The notes: generated by a model from the letters alone, not told the origin. A stretch of 8,140 bases of DNA from Chloroflexi bacterium RBG_16_72_14 (GCA_001797035.1 MGOE01000031.1:23719-31858); one strand, 5' to 3'; counted from the stretch's first letter, positions 1-6,143 are shown. Numbers and translations: made by a program.

Positions 1-31
1 CTCGCCGCCCCGGCCGGCCAGCTGCGGTGTC

Positions 32-607
32 TCAGGCCAGTGGCCCGAACGCGTCCGGGTAGCGCACCGTCCCCCGCAGGTCGTCCGTCCAGGCGGGCAG
101 CCTCCGGGCCATCCACGCCTGGTCGGGCCAGGCAGCCGCCGGCGGCTCCAGGCCCTGGGCCCGCGCCGGCGCGAACCCGAACCGCGGGTAGTAGCTGGGG
201 TACCCGAGCAACACCAGCGCCGGGACGGCGCGCGCGATGGCGAGCCCGATCGCCGCCGTCATCAGCGCGGATCCCACGCCCCGGAACTGCAGCTCCGGAA
301 GCACCGCGACCGGGCCGATCGCGATCACCTCGCCCAGGACCGCCTCCCTCGCGTCCACGACCGGGCACGGCGACATCAGCAGGTGGCCGACGATCCGGCC
401 GTGGTGGTCGATCGCGACCAGCGACTGCCAGCCGGCCGGCGCCTCGCGCCGGATGCGATCGACGGTGTCGGCCTCCTCGGGGCCGGTGAACGCGGCGAGC
501 TCGACCGTGCGGACCCCCGGCTCGTCGCCGGGGGTCTCGAGACGGATCGCGATCGGGAGCGGCTCCGGACCCTGGGCCGCGGACACCCGGCCGGAGCCGT
601 CCGTCAT
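32..607 (-). CDS. GNAT N-acetyltransferase, YhbS-like
   Basis: This 191-residue protein is a GNAT-fold acyltransferase that would transfer an acetyl group from acetyl-CoA to an amine; the substrate cannot be read from the sequence. The acetyl-CoA binding motif A is clear: a beta strand ending in IGPVAVLPELQ is followed by QFRGVGSALM (residues 107-116), which carries the Q-x-R-G-x-G pyrophosphate loop. Residues 131-147 (LVLLGYPSYYPRFGFAP) are the signature of the YhbS/COG3153 branch, where the acceptor side is closed by a Tyr-Tyr-x-Arg-Phe-Gly-Phe segment. Length is normal for the family. The ATG lies one base after the aldolase stop (TGACATG), so it is probably translated by coupling in one operon. 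The first 20 residues are unconserved-looking linker; a later start cannot be excluded. No membrane segment or signal peptide. Confidence 0.9.
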   Translation of the reverse strand: MTDGSGRVSAAQGPEPLPIAIRLETPGDEPGVRTVELAAFTGPEEADTVDRIRREAPAGWQSLVAIDHHGRIVGHLLMSPCPVVDAREAVLGEVIAIGPVAVLPELQFRGVGSALMTAAIGLAIARAVPALVLLGYPSYYPRFGFAPARAQGLEPPAAAWPDQAWMARRLPAWTDDLRGTVRYPDAFGPLA

Positions 608-608
608 G

Positions 609-2012
609 TCAGCCCGCCGCGACCGCGCGCAGCGACTCCGGCAACGGGCGTGAGACCGGCACCGGCCGCACGTAGCGCTCGACCATCGCCATCGACCCGT
701 TCACGCCCAGCTCGGTGAACAGGAACGCGACCTTGCGGGCCTGCGCGGCGAGGATCTCGCCCCTGGTCTCCAGCTCCCACAGCTGCCGCTTGAACGGCCC
801 GATCGCCTTCTTGCGCGACGTGTACACGAACTGCTGGTCGGTCTGGTCCGGCTTGCGCTCGTCGAGCGCGTTGGTGAAGCACCAGCCCTCGATCTCGCGG
901 TGGAGCGCCTCGGGGAAAGCGGGGTGCTCGTAGAGCGAGTTCTGGAAGCCGGTCGCGAGGTGGATCTCCGCGGTCTCGACGGCCGGGAACCGGTGGAACA
1001 GCTCGTCCGGCAGGGTGGAGGCGCCGTGCTGCACCGCGCCCGCGAGCCCGTATTCCCGGGCCAGCACGCCCAGGCGGCCGAGGACGTCGAAGTCCAGCTT
1101 GACCTCGGCCACGCCGCCGCCCGGGAGCGGCACCCCGCCGTGGGACGTGCCGGTCTGGACGCTGACCTTGGACAGGCCCGTCGCGCCCGGCGCGCGCCTC
1201 GCCAGCTCCCGGTTGTAGCCCTCGAGGTACGCGCGGAGCTCCTGGGGCGTGGAGTTCTGCTTGCCCACCTCGCCGATCTCGCCGCCGACGCTGACCGTCA
1301 CGCCGTCGGTCTCGAGCGTCCGGATGAGCGCCGTGAGCTCAGCCGCCCGCGTGTAGTTCTCGCGCTGCTCCGCGTCGAGGTTGGGCTTGGACAGGTCGAC
1401 GAGCGTGGAGCTGTCGATGTCGATGTTGCGGTAGCCGGCCTCGATCGCGAGCCGGCAGGCGCGCCGGATCTCCTCGGTCATCGCCTCCGGGTCGGCGGCG
1501 TACTTCTTCGCGTTGAACTGGTAGTGGTCACCCTGGATGAACACCGGGTGCGTCCAGCCGGCGGCGATCGCCCCGGCGAGCATGGCCGCCGCGTAGTCCA
1601 TCGGCCGCTGATAGGTGTAGGTCTGCTCGCTGCGGGCAAGCTCGAAGATCACGGCGCCGACGTCCGCGCGGGCGGCGGTCTCGTAGATCGTGCGCGCCAT
1701 GTCGAACGTCTGGGCACGGATGTTGATCGCCGGGACGGTGAACCCGGAGACCTCGCCCCGGGCCCGGGCCAGGTACAGCTCATGGATGCTGGCGGACCGG
1801 GCGCCCAGGGCCTGGCTCGCCTCCCAGACGATCCAGCGGGCGGCCTCGGCGGTCGGGTCGTCGGTGGTGAACGCGGCCGTCCAGGCAAGGTCCGCGGCGG
1901 CCTCGGACCGGAAGCGGGCCGCGTCGTCGACCACGAGGCGGTCTTGGCCGATGTGGGCGCTACCGGCAAGGTGGTCGAGGAGGTCGGCGACCGAGATTGC
2001 GACGTGCGGCAT
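609..2012 (-). CDS. fba: class II fructose-bisphosphate aldolase (long form)
   Basis: This is a zinc-dependent class II aldolase that would cleave fructose 1,6-bisphosphate (or a related ketose bisphosphate such as tagatose 1,6-bisphosphate) to dihydroxyacetone phosphate and an aldehyde phosphate in cytosolic glycolysis/gluconeogenesis. The 467-residue form is longer than the E. coli enzyme (about 360). Metal and catalytic residues all appear present: D162-H163 in QGDHYQF, E245 in GGEIGEVG, H291 in GTSHGG and H329 in QHGAST; DIDSSTL (198-204) matches the family's strand carrying the substrate loop. The C-terminal 120 residues are extra, with a Lys/Arg-rich segment at 400-409. The open frame extends to 2204, but the ATG at 2012 has AGGAGA nine bases upstream (2022-2027) and starts a normal-looking N-terminus, while the 64 extra residues are Arg/Ser/Pro-rich noise. 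First gene of a pair with the GNAT gene. Fructose versus tagatose specificity is not resolvable by eye. Confidence 0.92.
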   Translation of the reverse strand: MPHVAISVADLLDHLAGSAHIGQDRLVVDDAARFRSEAAADLAWTAAFTTDDPTAEAARWIVWEASQALGARSASIHELYLARARGEVSGFTVPAINIRAQTFDMARTIYETAARADVGAVIFELARSEQTYTYQRPMDYAAAMLAGAIAAGWTHPVFIQGDHYQFNAKKYAADPEAMTEEIRRACRLAIEAGYRNIDIDSSTLVDLSKPNLDAEQRENYTRAAELTALIRTLETDGVTVSVGGEIGEVGKQNSTPQELRAYLEGYNRELARRAPGATGLSKVSVQTGTSHGGVPLPGGGVAEVKLDFDVLGRLGVLAREYGLAGAVQHGASTLPDELFHRFPAVETAEIHLATGFQNSLYEHPAFPEALHREIEGWCFTNALDERKPDQTDQQFVYTSRKKAIGPFKRQLWELETRGEILAAQARKVAFLFTELGVNGSMAMVERYVRPVPVSRPLPESLRAVAAG

Positions 2013-2043
2013 GGCGGAGGGTCTCCTGTTCGTGTCGTGACTG

Positions 2044-2049
2044 ATGGTA
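2044..2049 (-). promoter_or_regulatory. candidate -10 element of the aldolase operon
   Basis: The minus strand reads TACCAT here, 31 bases before the aldolase ATG and about 16 bases before its AGGAGA ribosome binding site. It fits the TANNNT form of a bacterial -10 box. No good -35 is visible at 16-18 bases. The remainder of the 2013-2226 gap shows no gene on either strand. Confidence 0.4.
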
Positions 2050-2226
2050 GCCGCGGACGGGCGGCGGTGGACGCTGCCACCCGAGGTGCGGGCATCGGCC
2101 GACCGTCGCGAGGATGCCCGAAGCTCCCGTCGGGCGGAGGGGCGCTTCGGCGGTGCGCCGGTGACGGAGAGGACCCCGAGGGCAGGCCGGTCGGCCCGCC
2201 GCAATGGGCCGGTTGACCGGGAGCGA

Positions 2227-2703
2227 CTAGAAGGGCTTCACCACCATCAGGAACACCATCACGATCACGAGCCCACCGAGCAGCATCCCGCCCATCCGCA
2301 CCCGGCGTGCCGTTGCGGGGATGTCCGGATTGGGCGGGCTGCCGGGCACCGGCGGCGTGGAGGTGAGTGCGACGAGCCTGCGGCCGGCGGGCGCCTGGAT
2401 GGCGAACGAGTACACGATCGCGATGACGTACAACAGGATCGCCACCTCGAGCCATCGACGGCCGCCGGTGATGGTGGACAGGCTGCCGCGCTCGACGATC
2501 ATCAGGACGCCGGTCACCGCCATGCTCAGGGCGACGGGGGTGACCAGCTTGAGGTTCGCCGCGAGCTGCGTCCGCGCGTAGAAGTTCGCGTGCTGCGGTT
2601 CCCTGGCGACCATCGGGCCGACGACCATGGCGGCGAAACCGGGACCGAACGCGATGATCGCGCCCAGCACGTGCAGGAACAGCAGGATCGTGAACAGGCT
2701 CAC
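2227..2703 (-). CDS. DUF2269-type integral membrane protein
   Basis: A 158-residue, four-helix inner-membrane protein of unknown function. Hydrophobic segments are at about residues 4-31, 51-70, 84-103 and 137-155. The first helix carries LHVLGAIIAFGPGF, the feature by which I assign it to the DUF2269 predicted membrane proteins; FYARTQLAANLKLV and a GGRRWLEVAI loop also fit. A proline-rich loop (about 115-130) precedes the last helix. The open frame runs to 2742, but the GTG at 2703 is preferred: AGGGAG lies six bases upstream (2710-2715), and the extra 13 residues of the longer form are not hydrophobic. It is a single gene, separated by 214 bases from the aldolase and by 70 from the upstream gene, and a -10-like TAGCAT precedes it. 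No catalytic motif is visible; a transport or small-molecule sensing role would be a guess. Confidence 0.85.
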   Translation of the reverse strand: MSLFTILLFLHVLGAIIAFGPGFAAMVVGPMVAREPQHANFYARTQLAANLKLVTPVALSMAVTGVLMIVERGSLSTITGGRRWLEVAILLYVIAIVYSFAIQAPAGRRLVALTSTPPVPGSPPNPDIPATARRVRMGGMLLGGLVIVMVFLMVVKPF

Positions 2704-2751
2704 CGGTGTCTCCCTCTCGGCCGCCGGCCATCCGGGCGGCACCGGGGCGGG

Positions 2752-2757
2752 ATGCTA
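2752..2757 (-). promoter_or_regulatory. candidate -10 element before the DUF2269 gene
   Basis: The minus strand reads TAGCAT, 48 bases before the GTG start. The same hexamer precedes the SH3-like lipoprotein gene. A CTGACG at 2772-2777 resembles a -35 but the 14-base spacer is short, so only the -10 is proposed. Confidence 0.35.
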
Positions 2758-2773
2758 GCAGGGGCCGCGCCCG

Positions 2774-3568
2774 TCAGGAGGCCCGGATCCCGTCGCCGAG
2801 ACGGCTCGCACGACGCGCCTGCTCCCGCTCCAGCTCGATCGGACGACGGCGGGTCCGCGAGGCGAGCTCGCCGGCGATCCCCCAGGCGAAGTGCTCGAAC
2901 CGGTCCGCTGTCCCGTCCCACGTCGCCAGCACGGCCGGCGGCATCCGCTGGACGTGGCCGTGCTCGTCGCGGGCCACGGGTCGAAGGTAGTGCGCCGCGA
3001 CGACCCGGGGTCCGGAGGGCGCCTCGCCCATCACGAGCACCACGCCCAGGCGCGACAGCTCGTCGCCCACGGCGGACACCGGCGGAGCCTGCAGCTGGCG
3101 CAGCACGTCCTCGAGGCCGCCGCCCGTCATCGTCGCGACCATGCCGTAGCCGAGCGCGAGCGCCCGGATCGCGACGCGGGCACGGGCGCCCCAGGTGCCT
3201 CCCGCGCCCCCGTCGAGGTCGGCAACGAGGACCGCCGTCGCGGCGGACGCCCGGTGCCGCGCGGGGGCCTCGCCTGCGGCGGCACGCTCGCGGCGCCAGC
3301 CGAGCTCCGTCGCCTCTGGCATCCACTCGAAGTCCTCATCGGCCCCCGCGAGGACGATCGGCCGGGCATCGGCGGGCAGGAGGTCCAGCATCGCCGTGCG
3401 CACGGCGTCCCGCGCCGGGCCGGGCCGGCCGGCGACCACTGCCGGGACCCGGGAATCGACGAGCAGCCACACGAGCGCAGCCAGCTCGGCATCGAGCACG
3501 CGCTCGTGCACCAGCGCACGCAGCCGCGGCGCGGCCCGGCCCATCCGCGCGTCGTGGTCGTGCGTCAC
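2774..3568 (-). CDS. degenerate CpaF/PilT-like ATPase homologue (probable pseudo-ATPase)
   Basis: A 264-residue soluble protein that looks like the core of a type II/IV secretion or pilus ATPase. Residues 42-65 form a strand, loop and helix in the Walker A position, but the loop reads GRPGPARD (47-54), so the Gly-Lys-Thr/Ser of GxxxxGK[TS] is replaced by Ala-Arg-Asp. Residues 113-119 (VLVADLD) sit where a Walker B strand would be. GARARVAIRALALGYG (127-142) and GLEDVLRQL (151-159) resemble the helix and the 'ATxHA-xx-ED-xxRL' segment of these ATPases, with the His changed (TMTGG). The C-terminal half (173-230) has the pattern 'LSRLGVVLV..., RVVAAHYLRPVARD, FEHFAWG', which I associate with high-GC Chloroflexota homologues. 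The GTG at 3568 directly follows an in-frame TAG, so the frame cannot extend further; ATG at 3544 is the alternative. No pilus or secretion genes are adjacent. ATP hydrolysis is doubtful; the family call is from pattern memory. Confidence 0.7.
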   Translation of the reverse strand: MTHDHDARMGRAAPRLRALVHERVLDAELAALVWLLVDSRVPAVVAGRPGPARDAVRTAMLDLLPADARPIVLAGADEDFEWMPEATELGWRRERAAAGEAPARHRASAATAVLVADLDGGAGGTWGARARVAIRALALGYGMVATMTGGGLEDVLRQLQAPPVSAVGDELSRLGVVLVMGEAPSGPRVVAAHYLRPVARDEHGHVQRMPPAVLATWDGTADRFEHFAWGIAGELASRTRRRPIELEREQARRASRLGDGIRAS

Positions 3569-3574
3569 GTCGTC

Positions 3575-3580
3575 AGGCTA
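3575..3580 (-). promoter_or_regulatory. -10-like hexamer immediately before a GTG start (leaderless candidate)
   Basis: The minus strand reads TAGCCT, six bases (GACGAC), then the GTG at 3568. There is no Shine-Dalgarno sequence. A TANNNT box with the start codon six to seven bases downstream is the hallmark of leaderless transcripts in several high-GC phyla. Confidence 0.4.
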
Positions 3581-3621
3581 CCGCCGGCCGCCCGGCCCGG
3601 CGCCGGCGGGATCCGGGCGCG

Positions 3622-4044
3622 TCAGCGGTAGAAGCCGGCGGCGGAGTACACGAACGGCACGCCGTACAGCGCCTGGACCGACTTGCCGCCCACCCGGTCG
3701 ATCTTGAGCCAGGCGTCCCCGCTCTCGCCGCAGGCGCCCGCCGTGTACGCGTCGCCGGTCACCGCCTCGGTGATCCGGACCTTCGTGCCGAGGTACGCGC
3801 GGGCGACCAGCTCGCCGGTGGTCGATGGCGTCTTGCGCAGGCTGACCGCGTCACACACGGCGATCCGCGTCGTCGCGGCGCCGGTGGACGCCGACGGGGC
3901 GGCCGTCGGCGGTGGCGAGGGCGTGGCCGCCGGGGCGGCCGTGGGCGCCGGTGTGGCCGGTGACGGGGAGGCGGTCGGTGCCGAGCCGCCGCAGGCGGCG
4001 AGGCCCAGGGCCAGGAGGCCCACGACGATGACACGGCGCGGCAT
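3622..4044 (-). CDS. small lipoprotein with bacterial SH3-like domain
   Basis: A 140-residue predicted lipoprotein. The N-terminus has basic residues (MPRR), a hydrophobic core and a lipobox LAAC with Cys18 as the lipidated residue. Residues 19-60 are a low-complexity Ala/Pro/Thr/Ser linker that would hold the domain off the membrane. Residues 61-140 look like a bacterial SH3-like domain: VSLRKTPSTTGELVARAYLGTKVRI is the usual 'hNLRxxPsxxxxVhxxLxxGTxVxV' start, followed by a conserved-looking Cys pair (C64, C105), WLKID (112-116) and a Tyr-rich end (YGVPFVYSAAGFYR). Such domains usually bind peptidoglycan or peptides; the ligand here is unknown. The ATG at 4044 has GGAGGGAG five bases upstream (4050-4057), and the signal peptide begins right there, so the longer frame to 4209 is rejected. 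It is monocistronic, with a TAGCAT box 64 bases upstream. Confidence 0.85.
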   Translation of the reverse strand: MPRRVIVVGLLALGLAACGGSAPTASPSPATPAPTAAPAATPSPPPTAAPSASTGAATTRIAVCDAVSLRKTPSTTGELVARAYLGTKVRITEAVTGDAYTAGACGESGDAWLKIDRVGGKSVQALYGVPFVYSAAGFYR

Positions 4045-4108
4045 TCCGACTCCCTCCGTCGTGGACGCCCAATCATCCGGCGGCCCGGATGGCGGGCCGT
4101 CCAGCGCG

Positions 4109-4114
4109 ATGCTA
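4109..4114 (-). promoter_or_regulatory. candidate -10 element of the SH3-like lipoprotein gene
   Basis: The minus strand reads TAGCAT, identical to the hexamer before the DUF2269 gene, 64 bases from the ATG. No convincing -35 is seen. Confidence 0.35.
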
Positions 4115-4248
4115 CGCCTCCGGACCTCCCCCCGGTCGGTGCGCGCGAAAACGGGGCCGCCCGTCGTCACGCCCGCGGCCCGTCCGCCCGGCCGTCGTCC
4201 CGGCGCCATCTCCCGTCATCGTCCGCGGCCAGCCCCGACCGAGCACGC

Positions 4249-4302
4249 TCAGGGCAGCCCCATGGCGAGGAGCAGGGCAGCGGTCAACAGCAGGGCATCC
4301 AT
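4249..4302 (-). CDS. possible 17-residue hydrophobic micro-ORF
   Basis: The minus strand encodes ATG to TGA MDALLLTAALLLAMGLP, which is hydrophobic enough to form a single short membrane helix. A TACCAT -10-like box (4316-4321) lies 13 bases before its ATG, with CTGAAC 18 bases further up as a weak -35. No Shine-Dalgarno is visible, so translation would have to be near-leaderless. The composition could equally come from GC-rich, Leu/Ala-biased chance sequence. Unrecognised; low confidence. Confidence 0.2.
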   Translation of the reverse strand: MDALLLTAALLLAMGLP

Positions 4303-4346
4303 CGGACCGGACCGGATGGTACCGCTCCGGGTCGGCCTGGTTCAGA

Positions 4347-5084
4347 CTACGCCGGCCCCGTCCGGGAGTCCTCACCGGCGGCTTCGCCAAGGGGGAGCCA
4401 GCCCTGCCGCACGGCGTACGTGACGGCCCGGGTCCGGTTCGGGACGCCCAGCTTGTGCAGGATCGCGGTCAGGTGGTTCTTCACCGTCTGGGGGCTGATC
4501 CCGAGGTCGGACGCGATCTCCCGGTTCCGTCGTCCCGTCGCCACGAACCGCAGGATCTCCAGCTCGCGCACGGACAGGGGGTTCACCGGCGGAACATCCG
4601 CCTGCATGCTCACCCGGATCGTGTCCAGCATCCGTTCCAGCAGGTCGGGACGATCGCGCAGCTCGTCGCGGAGCGGGTCGTCGCCGTCCGCCACCCGGCG
4701 GATCACGTCGACCAGCTCGTCGGGCCCGGCCAGCTCGCCGACGTGCGCCGCCGCCCCGAGCTCGAGCGCGCCCACCAGGCTGGCGTCATCGTCGCCACCG
4801 CCGAGGACCACGAGCGCCGACCCCGGCGTCTCGATGTGGAGCTGGCGGGTCGCCGCCGCCGCATCGGGTTCGGCGGCCGGCGCATTGACGAGGATGACGT
4901 CGGGTGCCGCCTCGTCCACCAGGGTGATCGCCTCCTGGGGCCAGCGCACCAGTGCCACGATCTCGATGTCGGGCTCGCGGTCGAGGACCTCGCGGACGCC
5001 GACCGCGAGCAGCTCGCGCGACTCGACCACCATCAGGCGGATCGGGTAGGGAGAACGACGGGGAACGGTGCGACCGTGCGGCAT
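4347..5084 (-). CDS. NarL/LuxR-type response regulator with atypical receiver
   Basis: A 245-residue DNA-binding transcriptional regulator. Residues 14-135 have the receiver fold (strand IRLMVVES, helix, strand IEIVALV, PDVILVN, ALVVLGG, GALELGAAAHV), and residues 168-230 form a clear LuxR C-terminal helix-turn-helix: LSVRELEILRFVATGR, NREIASDLGIS and QTVKNHLTAILHKLGV, with NRTRAVTYAVRQG after it. In the receiver the usual residues are absent: the acidic pair is E21-S22, the phospho-acceptor Asp is N67 and the conserved Lys aligns with E117. It is therefore probably not switched by phosphorylation. No histidine kinase is nearby. The ATG at 5084 has AGGAGA six bases upstream (5091-5096), whereas the longer frame to 5435 runs antisense through the PIN gene. 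It is transcribed divergently from that gene across a 166-base gap. Target genes are unknown. Confidence 0.88.
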   Translation of the reverse strand: MPHGRTVPRRSPYPIRLMVVESRELLAVGVREVLDREPDIEIVALVRWPQEAITLVDEAAPDVILVNAPAAEPDAAAATRQLHIETPGSALVVLGGGDDDASLVGALELGAAAHVGELAGPDELVDVIRRVADGDDPLRDELRDRPDLLERMLDTIRVSMQADVPPVNPLSVRELEILRFVATGRRNREIASDLGISPQTVKNHLTAILHKLGVPNRTRAVTYAVRQGWLPLGEAAGEDSRTGPA

Positions 5085-5121
5085 CCGGCATCTCCTGCGC
5101 TGGGGAGCGAGCGCCCGCCCG

Positions 5122-5127
5122 ATCCTA
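5122..5127 (-). promoter_or_regulatory. candidate -10 element of the regulator gene
   Basis: The minus strand reads TAGGAT, 37 bases before the regulator ATG, fitting TANNNT. The -35 region is not recognisable. Confidence 0.35.
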
Positions 5128-5151
5128 GGCCGGTGCGCGACGCGGCGCATG

Positions 5152-5179
5152 CCCCGAACGGGGGGTGCCGGTCCGAACG
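5152..5179. promoter_or_regulatory. repeated CCGAACG motif in the divergent promoter region
   Basis: CCGAACG occurs at 5154-5160 and again at 5173-5179, 19 bases apart. The first copy lies within a CCCC-GAAC-GGGG inverted repeat (5152-5163), and the second runs into AACGTT. Two same-strand sites about two helical turns apart between a regulator and a divergent gene would suit an operator, possibly for autoregulation. This is inference; in GC-rich DNA the match could be chance. Confidence 0.25.
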
Positions 5180-5237
5180 TTGGTCCTCCCCCCGACGCGG
5201 TTGGCGGCACGGCCTGACACAATGCGCGGGAGAGCGG

Positions 5238-5244
5238 AAGGAGG
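5238..5244 (+). promoter_or_regulatory. consensus ribosome binding site of the PIN gene
   Basis: AAGGAGG ends six bases before the ATG at 5251. It is the strongest Shine-Dalgarno in the window and fixes the start, implying efficient translation. Confidence 0.85.
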
Positions 5245-5250
5245 AACCCG

Positions 5251-5646
5251 ATGACCAGGTTCGTCGTCGACGTCAGCGCCGTCCTCCACCTCGCCGGCGC
5301 GAGGATCGAGGTCTCCGGCGAGCACCAGCTGCTCGCGCCGACCCTCCTGCGATCCCAGGTGCTCTCGACGCTGCACGAGGCTGTCCAGCGGGGCGAGCTC
5401 CCGGCCGACGTCGCGCGCGACCGGCTCGCCCGCATCGGGCGGATGCCGATCCGGCTGCTCGGCGACGCCGTACTCCGCCGCCGGGCGTGGGACCTGGCCG
5501 ACCGGCTGGGCTGGGCCTCAACCTACGATGCCGAGTACATCGCCCTCACGCAGCTGCAGGCGGACGCCTTCGTCACCCTCGACCCGGACCTGGCGCGCCG
5601 CGTCGACGGGATCGTGACGACCGCGTCGATCGACGCGCTGCGGTAG
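5251..5646 (+). CDS. PIN-domain protein, VapC-like putative RNase
   Basis: A 131-residue single PIN domain, the normal size of a VapC toxin, which would be a Mg2+-dependent endoribonuclease. The first acidic residue is D7 in FVVDVSAVL. The second conserved acid, normally Glu in 'xPxLLxxEVxxxL', is Q36 in APTLLRSQVLSTL. D93 in TYDAEYIALTQL and D111/D113 in FVTLDPDLA supply the last acids, and LGD (70-72) and WDLADRLGW are typical. I recall related actinobacterial and Chloroflexota proteins with RSE/RSQ at the second position, so the Gln may be a subfamily trait rather than a lesion. No VapB-like antitoxin is encoded in the 166 bases upstream or just downstream, so it is an orphan here, although a separate antitoxin elsewhere is possible. 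Divergent from the regulator. Whether it is toxic cannot be judged. Confidence 0.85.
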   Translation: MTRFVVDVSAVLHLAGARIEVSGEHQLLAPTLLRSQVLSTLHEAVQRGELPADVARDRLARIGRMPIRLLGDAVLRRRAWDLADRLGWASTYDAEYIALTQLQADAFVTLDPDLARRVDGIVTTASIDALR

Positions 5647-5668
5647 GACGGCACGCCGCCCCAGCCGC

Positions 5669-5686
5669 CTGGGCCGCGATGCCCAG
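5669..5686 (+). terminator. hairpin after the PIN gene, possible terminator
   Basis: CTGGGC-cgcgat-GCCCAG forms a perfect 6-bp stem with a 6-base loop, 22 bases after the PIN stop. There is no T-run, so intrinsic termination is uncertain. Confidence 0.3.
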
Positions 5687-5801
5687 CTGCTCTCGGCCGG
5701 TGGCGACCCGGAGGGTGTGTAACGCACCCCGCCGACCCGCGTCATGTAGCCGGAACGGGAGGCTTCGACGCGCGGCCCATGCTCCCGCCGCCGGAACCGC
5801 G

Positions 5802-6143
5802 ATGAGCCACTGGCGACGTCCAGACAGCCTGCATTCCGGCATGGCACGTGCCGGGCGAGTTCAAGAGCGCGAACGGGCCGGCCGGTCAGCGACCCAACCG
5901 ACATGCGGCGAGGTCTACGCGACCTGGACACCCGAGCTGCAAGCGGAGACGGGCCCGTGCGTGCTCGATTCCGCGTTGTGGGGTGAGCTGATCGGGAAGG
6001 TCGGTGTCGATGGCACCCCGTTCCGTGTCGGTGCCGCGACATCGATCACGCCGCCGGCCACAGGCGTCCTCCTGTTCACCATCGGTGAGCTCGAGAACAC
6101 CTACTCGGACAACAGTGGCGCGTTCACGGTCCTGTTCAAGTAG
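5802..6143 (+). pseudogene. C-terminal remnant of a LecA (PA-IL)-like lectin-domain protein
   Basis: The last 50-70 residues of an open frame ending at TAG 6141-6143 resemble the C-terminal half of the LecA/PA-IL-like sugar-binding domain: GELIGKVG, then GTPFRVG, then SITPPATGVLLFTIG, and finally a Ser-Asp-Asn-Ser-Gly segment leading to AFTVLF. Known proteins of this type read 'GALIGxIG...PFxVG...GxLxLxxND...DNSGxFxV', and the Asp-Asn pair belongs to the calcium/sugar site. The expected first half, with its 'W-x-x-TG-hxV-xxGD' strand, is missing upstream in all frames I checked, and residues before about position 5930 look non-coding (Arg/Ser-rich). Possible ATGs at 5802 and 5841 lack ribosome binding sites. 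I therefore read it as a 5'-truncated, decayed gene; a short functional protein is the less likely alternative. The stretch 5647-5801 upstream shows no gene. Confidence 0.5.

Larger units (their letters stand above)
4045..4346. other. intergenic region, no established gene
   Basis: This 302-base gap between the regulator and the SH3-like lipoprotein holds the lipoprotein's ribosome binding site and -10 candidate, a possible 17-residue hydrophobic micro-ORF and a TACCAT box just after the regulator stop. Open frames crossing it on the plus strand are Arg/Pro-rich and look non-coding. No terminator hairpin with a T-run is present. Confidence 0.6.

Noticed and set aside
900..2216. Plus-strand open frame of 438 codons opposite the aldolase
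   Set aside because: Antisense shadow of a clear enzyme gene; its composition (Arg/Val/Gly/Asp) is typical of reversed high-GC codons.
2044..3963. Plus-strand open frame of 639 codons
   Set aside because: Low-complexity Arg/Pro/Ala sequence running antisense to three supported genes.
4089..6143. Plus-strand open frame of 684 codons
   Set aside because: It crosses the regulator antisense and the PIN gene in another frame; most of it is Arg/Pro-rich and only its last part resembles a protein domain.
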